A stretch of DNA of 64,000 nt from DASUSH01 sp963785155 (GTDB lineage: Bacteria > Actinomycetota > Thermoleophilia > Solirubrobacterales > 70-9), in the NCBI GenBank assembly GCA_963785155.1, contig CAWAUB010000004.1, forward strand, positions 496,001-560,000, read 5' to 3'. A model generated the notes under the pieces. That model worked only from the letters and a program-made list of their open reading frames with translations, was not told the DNA's origin and searched no databases. A program made the translations under genes and the position numbers. This document shows positions 19,123-28,177 of the stretch, in pieces. Positions within the stretch are counted from its first letter, which is position 1, and every line of letters starts with the position of its first letter.

Positions 19123-19952
19123 CAGCCGCGCAGGGCGCGGTCGATCAGACGGTCGAAGAGTCGATCGGGAAGGAGCCGGGCGATCAGCATGCGCGACTTG
19201 GCGTCGCGGCCCACCGGGTATCGCGTGCGCGGCTTTCGGGCGGTCATCGCCTCGCCAATCACCTCGGCGACGGCGCTCGGTGGCAGTCCGGTGTCGGTGG
19301 CGATCTTTTCCGTCTCCGCACGGATCGCAGCGACGAGCTCTCCGTAGAGCTCCTCCGCCTCGGGCGGCAACCCCGCCTGGATCTCGTCAGCCTTCGCGCC
19401 GCCCTTCTCCCAGATCGGCGTCTTCACGCCGCCCGGCTCGACCACGATTACCTCAACCCCATGTGGGCGAAGCTCGCGGCGGAGCGAGTCGCTGGCGGCC
19501 TCCAGCGCGAACTTCGACGACGCGTACGGACCCGCCAACGGGAGCGCGATCCGACCTCCGATCGAGCTGACGTTGAGGATCCGCCCGCGCGCACGGCGGA
19601 GCGCCGGCAGGAACGCCTGAGTGACCGCGATCTGGCCGAAGTAGTTGACCTCCAGCACCCGCCGCAGCTCCTCCATCGGGAAGTACTCGAGCGGACCGCC
19701 GATGCCGATTCCCGCGTTGTTGACGAGTCCGGCGAGCGGCTCCTCCCCCACCGCCGCCTTCGCCGCCTCGATCGAAGCTGCGTCCGTGACGTCCAGCTTG
19801 AGCGGGCGGAACCCGTCAGCCTCCAGCCGCTCCGCGTCGGAGTCCTTGCGGACCGCTGGAAGGACGTCGAAACCGAGCTCGCGCAGGCGCAGCGCGGTCG
19901 CCTCGCCGATCCCGCTCGAGGCGCCGGTGACGATTACCGCTCCGCGGTCCAT
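19122..19952 (-). CDS. SDR family oxidoreductase
   Basis: A 276-residue classical short-chain dehydrogenase. The NAD(P) motif is TGASSGIGEATALRL at residues 9-23, then NNAGIGIGGPLEYF, the catalytic Ser in NVSSIGGRIA and YASSKFALEAASDSLRREL with the Tyr-Lys pair. The tail with RYPVGRDAKSRMLIARLLP is typical of the actinobacterial 'SDR family oxidoreductase' group. Substrate unknown. It lies 5 bp after the uracil-DNA glycosylase and overlaps the pgsA start by one base. Confidence 0.9.
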   Translation of the reverse strand: MDRGAVIVTGASSGIGEATALRLRELGFDVLPAVRKDSDAERLEADGFRPLKLDVTDAASIEAAKAAVGEEPLAGLVNNAGIGIGGPLEYFPMEELRRVLEVNYFGQIAVTQAFLPALRRARGRILNVSSIGGRIALPLAGPYASSKFALEAASDSLRRELRPHGVEVIVVEPGGVKTPIWEKGGAKADEIQAGLPPEAEELYGELVAAIRAETEKIATDTGLPPSAVAEVIGEAMTARKPRTRYPVGRDAKSRMLIARLLPDRLFDRLIDRALRG

Positions 19953-19957
19953 GGCGC

Positions 19958-20654
19958 TCAACCTACTCCTCCGAGGTCGCGCGCCCGCTCGAACACCGCG
20001 TCGAGCATCGGCTCGGTGAGCTTGCCGGTGAAGGTGTTCTGCTGGGAGACGTGAAAGCAGCCGAGCAGCGTGTAGGGCCCCAGCTCGACCTCGGCTCCGT
20101 GGCCGAACCGGGGCTTCGGGCGCGGCCGCTCGATCCCGAGCGCCGCGACTGCTCGCAGCGCCCCGTCCCATCCATAATGAGCCGAGCGCGACCAGCACCC
20201 GCGCCCGCTGGAGCAGACGGAGCTCGCGCACGAGGTAGGGCAGGCATTCGTCCCGCTCCGCGGGAGTGGGCTTGTTGGCGGGCGGCGGGCAGCGGTTGAC
20301 CGCGCTCACCCAGGCGTCGTGGAGCTCCAGCCCATCGTCGGCGCTGACCGACGTCGGCTGATTCGCGAGGCCGGCGCGGTGCAGAGCCGCGTAGAGGAAG
20401 TCGCCGGAGCGATCGCCGGTGAAGACGCGGCCGGTCCTGTTCGCACCGTTCGCCGCGGGCGCGAGCCCGACGACGACGATCCGCGCTCGCTCGTCGCCGA
20501 AGCCCGATACGGGGCGGCCCCAGTACTCCTGGCCGCGGAACCGCTTCGGCGGGTCGGCCGCGACCTCCTCCCGCCACTCGACCAGTCGCGGGCAGGCGCG
20601 ACACGAATGAATCTCCCGAGCGAGCGCGTCGAACGAATCCGGCACGCCCGGCAA
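19958..20654 (-). CDS. Family 5-like uracil-DNA glycosylase, Fe-S type (single-base frameshift)
   Basis: Restored length is about 231 residues. The N-terminal cysteines SCRACPRLVEWRE and the later NRCPPPANKPTPAERDEC form the four-Cys cluster-binding set of iron-sulfur uracil-DNA glycosylases. The active-site loop is VVGLAPAANGANRTG, and the second motif GCFHVSQQNTFTGKL is the family 5 (UdgB) HVSxQNT. One extra base near 20175-20184 breaks the frame between VLVALGS and YGWDGALRAVAALG. The start is the TTG at 20654 or the GTG at 20645. It is packed between the galactose-oxidase-like gene and the SDR. Confidence 0.85.
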
Positions 20655-20655
20655 G

Positions 20656-22502
20656 CTAGGCGACGCGGATCCAGTGGGCGATTGACGGGGTGCCCGTGGC
20701 GTCCAGAGTGAAGAGCATGTACCAGCCCGGTGGGGCGACCCGGCCGCTGGGTGGTGCGGTCAGCGAGATCGTGCCCTCGCCCGGGCTCGCCTTCAGCGGC
20801 ACGACCCGCTGGGTCATGTTCGCGGCGTGAGTGGTCGCCGACGGCGCGACCAGGACCGCGCTGCGTCGCGGGGGATCCGCCGGCCGCCACCGAGAAGGAC
20901 TTGCCGTAGCGGACGGACTCCGGCGCCGCGACGATCTGCGGACGATCCCTGGGCGCGAGCGGCTGCCCGTCGTCGCCGAAGAGGTAGGGGGGCGAGTAGA
21001 TCTCGCCGGTGTCGTCGGAGCTGAAGCCGACCTTGCCGTCGCCGAAGACCTGCGTCGGATGCTTGTCGTCCCCGGCGGACCAGACCCGTCCATCGGGAAG
21101 CAGCAGCGCGACCGAGTGATAGGTGCGCTCCTCGGCCTGGGGCGGACCGAGACGCCACGCCCCGCTCGCCGGGTCCCACAGCTCGACCTGGCGGCGCTCG
21201 GTTCCCTCCACCCGGTAGTTGCCCGAGGCCTCGTCGACGCCACTGCCGCCACCGACCGTGACCATCGACCCGTCGGGAAGCAGGACCGTGTTGTGGTTCG
21301 AGCGGGCGATGTTGAGCGGCGCGAATGGGCGCCAGCGCGGCTTCTTCGCCGCAGCGTCGATCACCTCCGCCGTCTCAGTCGCGGTCGCGGGGACCATTCC
21401 GGCCGGGTGGCCGCCCACCTGGACCACCGTCGAGGAGCCCTTCGGCCCCTCCGGAAGCATCGTCGCGGTGCCGCCGATCCTGTCCTGGACGGGCTTCGCC
21501 ATCCCGGACCACTCGAACTTGCGGCTGAGCGTCGCCGAGTCGTCGCGCCCCGGCCCCGCGAGCAGCACGCGGCCGTCCGGGAGCTGGAAGAGGTGCGGGT
21601 AGTTGTAGGTCTGGCGGCTCGCCTTGCGCAGGCGGCTGACCGTCCCCGGGGAGCTCCCGGAACCGGGCTCGAAGAGCTCGACATCCTTGTTGTAGAGGCC
21701 GCCCGGCGGCCGCTGGTTGTAGCCGCCGACGATCAGCTGGCTGCCGTCCGCAAGCTCGAGCTGGCTCGGATACCAGCGGCCCTGGCGCATATCGGGCTGG
21801 CGGCTCCACGTCTCCGAGAACGGGTCGAAGGTGATCACGGTCGGGATCCCGGCGTAATCGGAATAGGCATCGGTCTGATCGGCGGCCGGGAAGACGAGAT
21901 TGCCGCCCGCCACGCAGCAGGTCGCCGTCGGGCAGGAACGAGCCGCCGGAGCAGTAGACGGGGACCGACTCGCTGATGCCGTCGCCGTTGATGTCGAAGA
22001 ACGCCGGCACGGCCTTGAACGCCCCCGGCGCCGTCGGATCGGCGGCGGCGGGGTCCCAGAGCGCCGCCTCGCCGGCGTTCGGCTTGCCGTCGCCCGGATC
22101 GTCGGGATAGCCCCAGAAGAGCACCTTGCCGGTGGGAAGGAGCGCGGCGTGGATCGCGTAACTCGCACCCTCGAGCTTGAACGGCGCACCACCGGGGGTG
22201 GTCCACTGGCCGAACTGCTGGGGCGGATAGTCGGCGGCCGAGCGGGCGCTCTCGCGCACCGCCGCTTGGTAAGCGCGCTCCTGCCGCTCACGGACCGCGA
22301 TCCGCTCAGCCGGGGACAGGCTGCGCAGCTGCCGCACCTCACGACGCTCGGATGCCCGCATCGCTGCGTGCTCGGCCGCGTGCTCAGGGCCAAGCGCGAC
22401 GCCCTCGCCGGCGAACGCGCCCGGATGGTCGGCCAGAGCCGGCGACGCGGGCAGCGCGAGCACGAGCATCAGCCCAATGGCGAGCGTCAACATGGTCCGC
22501 AT
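20656..22502 (-). CDS. Secreted galactose-oxidase-like / kelch protein (two frameshifts)
   Basis: The restored protein is about 614 residues. Signal peptide MRTMLTLAIGLMLVLALPA; then a helical Arg/Glu-rich region (ERREVRQLRSLSPAERIAV); then kelch-type propeller blades such as YAIHAALLPTGKVLFWGYP, GRWYPSQLELADGSQLIVGG, YNYPHLFQLPDGRVLLAGPG and RTYHSVALLLPDGRVWSAGDD. A C-terminal DUF1929-type Ig domain ends TLDATGTPSIAHWIRVA. These are radical-copper oxidase-like proteins acting outside the cell. The Tyr-Cys ligands could not be verified because frames break near 21909-21914 and 20869-20875; removing one base at each restores it. Confidence 0.8.
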
Positions 22503-22620
22503 GTCGACAAGAACTCCCTGCGCTCGAGGTGGTTGCACCCCCCGGTGCTGGTTCACCCGGGTGATTCTGGCCATTGAGCCCGACTGATCCGCCAATAGGC
22601 GGCGAGCGTAGGTGGTGTTG

Positions 22621-22950
22621 ATGAGGCTCCTGACCCTGCTCGTGGCATCCATCGCGACCGTGGCGTTCGCTGCTTGCGGCGGTGACGAGGAGACGACGAC
22701 CGAGGACGCGGTCACCGTTGACATCGCCGACTTCAAGTACGACCCGGAGACCGTGACCGTCGCGGCGGGCGCCGAGATCACCTGGGTCAACGAGGACGAC
22801 GCGAACCACACGGCCACAGCCGACCCCGGGTTCGACACCGGCACCCTCGCCCAGGGCGACGAGAAGGCCGTCACCGCCCCCGAGCCCGGCACCTACGAGT
22901 ACACGTGCACCTTCCACCCCTTCATGAAGGGGACCGTCACGGTCGAGTGA
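22621..22950 (+). CDS. Plastocyanin-like cupredoxin lipoprotein
   Basis: A 109-residue lipoprotein. The signal LLTLLVASIATVAFAAC ends at a lipobox cysteine, then an acidic spacer and a cupredoxin domain: VDIADFKYDPETVTVAAG, the first copper His in DDANHTATAD, and the Cys-His-Met set in YTCTFHPFMKGTVTVE. It should carry electrons at the outer face of the membrane. ATG 22621 is preferred over GTG 22612 because AGGTGG is well spaced before it. Its end overlaps the convergent channel gene by 14 bp. Confidence 0.92.
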   Translation: MRLLTLLVASIATVAFAACGGDEETTTEDAVTVDIADFKYDPETVTVAAGAEITWVNEDDANHTATADPGFDTGTLAQGDEKAVTAPEPGTYEYTCTFHPFMKGTVTVE

Positions 22951-23612
22951 GCTTCTCGGCTTCCCTCTGGTCGCGCCTGACCATTCGCATCGCGACGGTC
23001 CTTCCGACCACGAAGCTCGCCAGCCACATCAGGTGCGCGGCGTCCACGCTCGCGAACGCGAGCGGGATCGAGGCGCCGAAGAAGCAGACGAAGATGAAGT
23101 TGCCCCTGGCGGCGTAGCGGTGGATGGTCGGATCCGCGTCCTCGCGGACCAGGCCGTTGCGGTAGGCGTAATGGATCTGGAAGGCGAAGGTCCCGCTGGC
23201 GGCGATCATGTTCGTCGCGTAGATCGCGGTCGCGAGCGAGTCGTCGCCGTACTCGCCGATCAACTCGGAGCTGAACGGGACCAGCACCACCCAGGCGAGG
23301 TAGAAGAGGTTGATCACCATCAGCCGGCCGTCGAATCGCTCGAGCGCGCCGTAGAAGCGGTGATGGGAGAGCCAGAACTTCCCGACCACAGCGAACGAGA
23401 GCGCGTAGGCGAAGAAGTCGTCCTCGAGGTTGAGCACGGCCTCGCCGAGGTCATCCGACGTTCTGCGGCACCTCCAGCGCCAGCACCAGCAGCGTGATCG
23501 CGATCGCGAAGATCCCGTCGCTGAACGCGACCACCCGCGCGAACTCCGTCTCCGAGTCGTCGCGGGCGTACCCGGCGGGGGCAGGACTCGGTTCCCGAAC
23601 CTGTTCGGCCAT
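22937..23612 (-). CDS. TMEM175/DUF1211-family potassium channel-like protein (single-base frameshift)
   Basis: Restored length is about 224 residues with six hydrophobic helices. The hallmark of the family, RVVAFSDGIFAIAITLLVL, is in the first helix; the rest follows as LNLEDDFFAYALSFAVVGKFW and SHHRFYGALERFDGRL. Bacterial members form K+ channels. The two halves lie in different frames; one extra base near 23452-23457 separates VPQNV from DDLGEAVLNL. The start at 23612 has GAGGTGG directly before it. Confidence 0.85.
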
Positions 23613-23687
23613 CCACCTCAGATACGGCCGCGGGGGCCGAAATCCTCGCGCTGAACGCACCCGCCCCAGCGGAGTAGTCTGCGCCCG

Positions 23688-24945
23688 GTGAGACCGTCCA
23701 GGAAGCAGGGAAGCTCGGCGGTGGCGGCCGCGGCGCTCGTGTTCGCCGTGGTCATCGCACCGCCGGGCCTAGCCGGCGGGAAGCCGGGCTCCTCCGGCCC
23801 GAAGCCCGGCGGGCTCGAGATGTTCGTCTCCGGGACGCTCGCCGACTCTGACGGCAGGCCGCTGGAGGCGAAGAGCGCCGAGGCGACCGCGTTTGCCTTC
23901 GACCGCGCGGACGGAGTCGCCTCGATCGAGGTCACGGTCGACGGCAAGCGGGTCGCGATCGACCGCCTGAAGTGCAAGGGCTCCTGCCCGCAATCGACGA
24001 CGTTCGACTTCAAGTACGTCGCCAAGCGCTACGGCAACGATCACCACGACATTGCCATGACCGCCACCGACGGCACGGGCCACGACCTCACCCGCTACGT
24101 CTCGATCGATCGGAAGCCCGCCGGTGGGTCAGGGGGCGCACCGACGCCAGTGCCCGCCTTCTACATCACGGCGCCGAACGAGAACGACCTTTCGCGCCAG
24201 GTTTCCAAGGCCGCGGAGCGGGTCGCCGACAAACAGGGCTCCGGTCGCACGCTGCTCGCGCTCGACTTCGGCGCGGCACGCCTCAAGGGCAACACCTACG
24301 GGTCGGCCCTCCGCAGCGGGACCTTCTTCAGCAACGACCAGATCAAGACGGCTCTGGAGGCCGCCGCCCGCAGCTATCGCCAGCACCGCCGCCGGGGGGC
24401 GATCACGATCGTCTACGTGAACACCAACGGCAACATCTCCGATCCGGGCAAGGGATATACGAAGTTCGACAAGAAGACCGCCCGGACCGCCGGCGAGAAC
24501 CAGGGCAAGGTGGTCGCCGACCTGAAGGTCTTCCCGCACATCACCGCCGCCGTCGGCGGCGACATCGAGCCGGGCTATGACAGCCAGCCCGGAGCTGGCG
24601 ACCGAGATGGTCGACGGCGCGGTCCACGGGTCGGGAGACAAGCCCTACTACAACTTCGGAACCGCTCCGTGCTCCGGGGACAACTGCACGAACGGCTGGA
24701 ACGTCCAGCACATCTGCGACACGACGACAGGCGAGAGCAGGCAGGCTGTGCCGGAGATCTACAACGTCTCGCCGGTGGATCAGGCTCAGGTCTGGGGGAA
24801 GATCCAGAACGACTGCAAGATCGAGTCGTTCCCGGGGACGAGCGCGAACCTGCTCGGCTCCCTCGAGCCGCAGCAGAGTTGGGTGCGGCTGAAGAAGACG
24901 ACCGGGGTCAACGTGGGCAACGCGCTGGTGGTGTGGCCCAAGTGA
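23688..24945 (+). CDS. Secreted protein of unknown function (single-base frameshift)
   Basis: The restored protein is about 418 residues with GTG start and a signal peptide ending near APPGLAGG. Residues 40-150 look like an Ig-like surface module (DGVASIEVTVDGKRVAID, HHDIAMTATDGTGHD). The C-terminal region contains LLALDFGAARLKGNTYG, ITIVYVNTNGNISDPGKGY and ITAAVGGDIEPGYDS, reading like a TIM-barrel or glycosidase-like fold, then KPYYNFGTAPCSGDNCTNGW with paired cysteines. I do not recognise the family. The frame breaks near 24580-24586. Its stop overlaps the GTG of the next lipoprotein gene (GTGA). Confidence 0.65.
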
Positions 24946-25406
24946 GGCTCCGATTGGCCGGACTGGCACTGGCGCTGGCATTCGCGCTGGCGGGTTGCGG
25001 CGGGGACGATGGCACCAAGCCCTCGCAGCTCGAGAAGGAGCTGATTCCGGCGGAGGTCGTCGACAACCCGACGGACTTCTTCTCGAGCGGGTCGCTGAAA
25101 CCGATCGAGAACGCCTGGCGGGTATCCGACAAGGAGCGGTTCACCCAGGTCGAGGCCGGCTCGATCTCCGGCAACGACACGATCGGCGCCTTCGCGATCT
25201 TCCGGCACAACTTCAAGAACGCGGGTCAGACCGCCGCGCTGGTCAAGGTCATCGGCGCCGGCCCGCTGAAGATCACCAAGGCACCGACGGGCACGGGGGT
25301 CGAGGCGTCCGCTCAGCGCAACGGCAAGATCGAGTTCTCGAGCGAGCGCGGCGCCACCGGCACGCTCGACCTGAGCAACGACACCGTCACCCTGCACGCT
25401 CCGTAA
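24942..25406 (+). CDS. Lipoprotein of unknown function
   Basis: A 154-residue protein with GTG start overlapping the previous stop. The lipoprotein signal LAGLALALAFALAGCGGDD has a clear lipobox. The mature part contains NPTDFFSSGSLKPIENAWRV and TIGAFAIFRHNFKNAGQTA, with no recognisable domain. It is coupled to the secreted protein upstream and followed 16 bp later by a glycosyltransferase. Confidence 0.75.
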   Translation: MRLRLAGLALALAFALAGCGGDDGTKPSQLEKELIPAEVVDNPTDFFSSGSLKPIENAWRVSDKERFTQVEAGSISGNDTIGAFAIFRHNFKNAGQTAALVKVIGAGPLKITKAPTGTGVEASAQRNGKIEFSSERGATGTLDLSNDTVTLHAP

Positions 25407-25422
25407 CCGTAACCTGAGGTCG

Positions 25423-26217
25423 ATGAGCGAGCCAACGGAGCTGCGCAAGCTCGCGATCGTGCCTGCGCTGAACGAGGCCGGCATGGTCGGCCGCGTCGTC
25501 CGCGACATCCGCCGTTCGGCGCCCGACTTCGACGTCCTCGTGGTCGACGACGGCTCGACCGACGACACCGTCGCCGAGGCCGAGGCCGAGGGCGCGACGG
25601 TGATCCGCAACCCGTTCAACCTGGGCATCGGCGGCGCCGTGCAATCCGGATATCGCTACGCGCTCGCCCGCGGCTACGAGGTCGCGGTGCAGGTCGACGG
25701 CGACGGCCAGCACAAGCCCGAGTACCTGCCCGACATGGTCCGCACCCTGAAGCGGGACGACACCGCCGACATGGTCACCGGCAGCCGCTTCCTCAAGGAC
25801 CCGGGCTACAAGGTCCCGATCGGCCGCCGCGTCGGCAACCTGATCTTCGCCGTCGTGCTGAGTGGGATCGTCCGCCAGCGGATCACCGACCCGACGTCCG
25901 GCTTCCGGATGACGAACGGCCGCGGCATCGAGCTCTTCGCCCGCGACTACCCGCACGACTACCCGGAGGTGGAGGCGATCCTGATGTGCCACCACCACCG
26001 GCTGCGCATCCACGAGGTGCCGGTGAAGATGAACGCGAGGGGGTTCGGCCGCAGCTCGATCGACTACCCGCGCAGCGCCTACTACATGGCGAAGGTGCTG
26101 CTGGCGATCTTCGTCGGCCTCCTTCGCCGCCGGCCGCCGGCGCCCAAGGGCGCGCCCTCGGACGGCTCGATGGGTCCGGTCGAGCCGATCCCCGACGGTC
26201 GCCCGGAGGAGGGCTGA
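25423..26217 (+). CDS. Family 2 glycosyltransferase (DPM1-like)
   Basis: A 264-residue GT-A enzyme. The nucleotide-binding motif VLVVDDGSTDDTVAEA, the DXD-containing VAVQVDGDGQHKPEY, and DPTSGFRMTNGRGIELFA are typical of polyprenyl-phosphate sugar synthases that load a sugar onto an undecaprenyl carrier at the inner membrane face. No membrane helix follows the catalytic domain except a weak one near VLLAIFVGLL. It overlaps the next gene (TGATG), which encodes a DUF2304 protein, a common partner of such transferases. Confidence 0.9.
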   Translation: MSEPTELRKLAIVPALNEAGMVGRVVRDIRRSAPDFDVLVVDDGSTDDTVAEAEAEGATVIRNPFNLGIGGAVQSGYRYALARGYEVAVQVDGDGQHKPEYLPDMVRTLKRDDTADMVTGSRFLKDPGYKVPIGRRVGNLIFAVVLSGIVRQRITDPTSGFRMTNGRGIELFARDYPHDYPEVEAILMCHHHRLRIHEVPVKMNARGFGRSSIDYPRSAYYMAKVLLAIFVGLLRRRPPAPKGAPSDGSMGPVEPIPDGRPEEG

Positions 26218-26684
26218 TGGGAGGCCTCGCCGCAGCCGCCGTCCTCGACACCCGCGTACAGATCGTCGCGATCGTCGTCTCCGCGCTACTGCTCGGGCTG
26301 GTGCTCGAACTGGTCCGCCGGCGCCGGCTCGCGGAGCGCTACGCCCTGCTCTGGATGATCGTCTCGCTCGTCCTCCTGATTCTCGCCGTGTGGACGGGCC
26401 TCCTGCGCGAGGCCGCCCAGCTCGTCGGGATCGTCCCGGCGAACTTCCTCCTCTTCGCCGCGATCGGCTTCAGCTTCTTCCTGCTGCTGCACTTCTCGGT
26501 CGCGATCTCGCGCCTCTCGGAGCAGGTGAAGACGCTTGCGATCGAGAACGCGCGCCTGGACCTGGAGCTGCGGGAGCAGCGCAAGGCGGCGCGTGGGTCC
26601 ACCAACGGCGGCGCGGATCAGCTCAGCGACGCACCCGAAGCAGCGCCAGGACCACCGACCAGTAACCCCCGAGAAGAAGCCTGA
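26217..26684 (+). CDS. DUF2304 family membrane protein
   Basis: A 155-residue protein with three hydrophobic helices (VQIVAIVVSALLLGLVLELV, LLWMIVSLVLLILAVWTGL and ANFLLFAAIGFSFFLLLHF). A coiled-coil-like tail RLSEQVKTLAIENARLDLE follows, ending in a polar stretch. RRRLAERYALLW is the usual DUF2304 signature after helix 1. Proteins of this family accompany family 2 glycosyltransferases and are thought to aid lipid-linked sugar transfer. The start overlaps the preceding stop. Its last 62 bp overlap the convergent glycosyltransferase gene. Confidence 0.87.
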   Translation: MGGLAAAAVLDTRVQIVAIVVSALLLGLVLELVRRRRLAERYALLWMIVSLVLLILAVWTGLLREAAQLVGIVPANFLLFAAIGFSFFLLLHFSVAISRLSEQVKTLAIENARLDLELREQRKAARGSTNGGADQLSDAPEAAPGPPTSNPREEA

Positions 26685-27660
26685 GCGCGCGGGAGCGAGC
26701 GGCGCGGCCCAGGTAGGCCGAGTCGAGCTCCGCTGTCAGGTGCTCGGCGAATTGCGCGGACGAGGTGCGCCGTGCGGGCTGGATCGCGGCGCGCTCGCGA
26801 AGCAGGCGGGGCAGCCAGCCGATGAGGTCGGCCGTAGCCAACGCCTTCTGGCGTCCCCAGCCGCCGGCGATCGAGATTGCCACGAGGGCGAGCTCGGTGG
26901 CGAGCAGCGCGGGCGCGAGCAAAAGGAGCAGCGCGAGCGGGTAGGCGCGCAGGATCATCGCCCAGCGGTTTCGCTCGAGGTAGCGCCACTTCGCCGGGCC
27001 CTTGGCGAACTCGTAGTCGTGGTCGACGCGGGCCGCGGGCTCGATCCCGATCGCCCCGCCGGCGAGGCGCAGGCGCAGCGAAAGGTCGACGTCCTCCTGG
27101 TAGAGGAAGAACTCCTCAGGCATGCCGCCGGCCTGGCGCCAGGTCTCGCGACGGATCGCCAGGCATGCGCCGGATGCGAAGCCGACCTCCCCGCCGAAGA
27201 TCGTCTCCTCCTCGAGGGGCTCCCCCGCGCCGCCCGCCCACGCGATCCCGGTGAAGTGGACGACGCCGCCCCGGGTGTTCACCGTGCGCCCGCCCTCGTC
27301 GGTGACCAGGCCCATCCAGGCGGCCCAGTCGCGCCCGTCGCCGAGCGGGCGGGCGATCGCCTCGCGCCATCCCGGTTGGGGGACGGCATCGGGGTTGAGG
27401 AGGACGAGCAGCTCGCCGATCGCCGCCTCCGCCCCGGCGTTGTTGGCGGCGGCGAAGCCGAGGTTGGCACCGGTTTCGATCAGTTTCGCCTCCGGGGCGA
27501 GCTCGGCGACGGCCGCCGGCGTCCCATCGGCGGACGCGTTGTCGACGACGATGAGCTCGTCGTCCGCGGTTAGCTCCGAGCCGAGCGCGTTGAGCGTGCC
27601 CTGGAGCGCGTCGCGGCTGTTGTGGGTGACGATGACCACCGACACCCGGCCGTCCGGCAC
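26623..27660 (-). CDS. Family 2 glycosyltransferase (rhamnosyltransferase-like)
   Basis: A 345-residue protein. The catalytic GT-A domain has VSVVIVTHNSRDALQGTLNA, ELIVVDNASADGT, ANLGFAAANNAG and the DXD-like LLVLLNPDAVPQPGW. The FFLYQEDVDLSLRLRLAG motif is typical of WbbL-type rhamnosyltransferases. A hydrophobic C-terminal segment (PLALLLLLAPALLATELAL) suggests membrane association. Cell-surface polysaccharide assembly is likely. It is convergent with and overlaps the DUF2304 gene, and follows the SnoaL-like gene by 6 bp. Confidence 0.9.
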   Translation of the reverse strand: MPDGRVSVVIVTHNSRDALQGTLNALGSELTADDELIVVDNASADGTPAAVAELAPEAKLIETGANLGFAAANNAGAEAAIGELLVLLNPDAVPQPGWREAIARPLGDGRDWAAWMGLVTDEGGRTVNTRGGVVHFTGIAWAGGAGEPLEEETIFGGEVGFASGACLAIRRETWRQAGGMPEEFFLYQEDVDLSLRLRLAGGAIGIEPAARVDHDYEFAKGPAKWRYLERNRWAMILRAYPLALLLLLAPALLATELALVAISIAGGWGRQKALATADLIGWLPRLLRERAAIQPARRTSSAQFAEHLTAELDSAYLGRAARSRALRLLLGGYWSVVLALLRVRR

Positions 27661-27666
27661 GGTGTG

Positions 27667-28056
27667 TCAGCCGATCGCGTCGAGGATGGCGGCGGAGTCG
27701 ATGAAGACCCAGGCGCCGGTGACCGCGCCCTCGCGAAGCTGATAGATCCAAACGACCGGCTCGTCGATCCGATTGCCCGACTTGGTCTTGCCGGTGTTTC
27801 GCGCGACCACGATCACGTGGTTGTCGTCGGCGCCGAGCACCTTCTCGGGCACGGACTTGAAATCGGTGAAGTGGTCAAGCAGCTTGGCGAGCAGCGTCCG
27901 CATGCCCTCCGGGCCCTCGAATGTCCCGCCCCACGGCAGCGACGCCGGCGCGGAGATCTCGGCCGAGTCGGCGAAGAAATCGAGCACGGCCTCGATGTCT
28001 CCCTTGCCGAACGCCTTATAGGCCGACTCGATCACATCAACGTTGTCCTGCGCCAT
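27667..28056 (-). CDS. SnoaL-like / NTF2-fold protein
   Basis: A 129-residue cone-fold protein. The N-terminus VIESAYKAFGKGDIEAVLDFF and ISAPASLPWGGTFEGPEGM followed by a barrel with HVIVVARNTGKTKSG match SnoaL-like proteins of the NTF2 superfamily. Members are small hydrolases, isomerases or ligand binders; no catalytic residues can be assigned. It lies upstream of the glycosyltransferase gene (6 bp gap) and downstream of tRNA-Thr. Confidence 0.85.
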   Translation of the reverse strand: MAQDNVDVIESAYKAFGKGDIEAVLDFFADSAEISAPASLPWGGTFEGPEGMRTLLAKLLDHFTDFKSVPEKVLGADDNHVIVVARNTGKTKSGNRIDEPVVWIYQLREGAVTGAWVFIDSAAILDAIG

Positions 28057-28091
28057 TTCACCTCCTCGCTTCCCGATTTCTTACGGCGCAA

Positions 28092-28164
28092 AGCCGGCGA
28101 GCGGACTCGAACCGCTGACCCCTTCATTACGAATGAAGTGCTCTACCAGCTGAGCTACGCCGGC
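28092..28164 (-). tRNA. tRNA-Thr (anticodon CGT)
   Basis: A 73-base cloverleaf. The acceptor GCCGGCG pairs perfectly with CGCCGGC and the discriminator is T. The D arm is AGCTCAGCTGGTAGAGC, the anticodon stem CTTCA/TGAAG holds TTCGTAA (anticodon CGT, reading ACG), and the T arm is AGCGGTTCGAGTCCGCT. CCA is not encoded. It complements the Thr-GGT gene at 7332. Confidence 0.97.
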
Positions 28165-28177
28165 GCGGTCGCGAAGT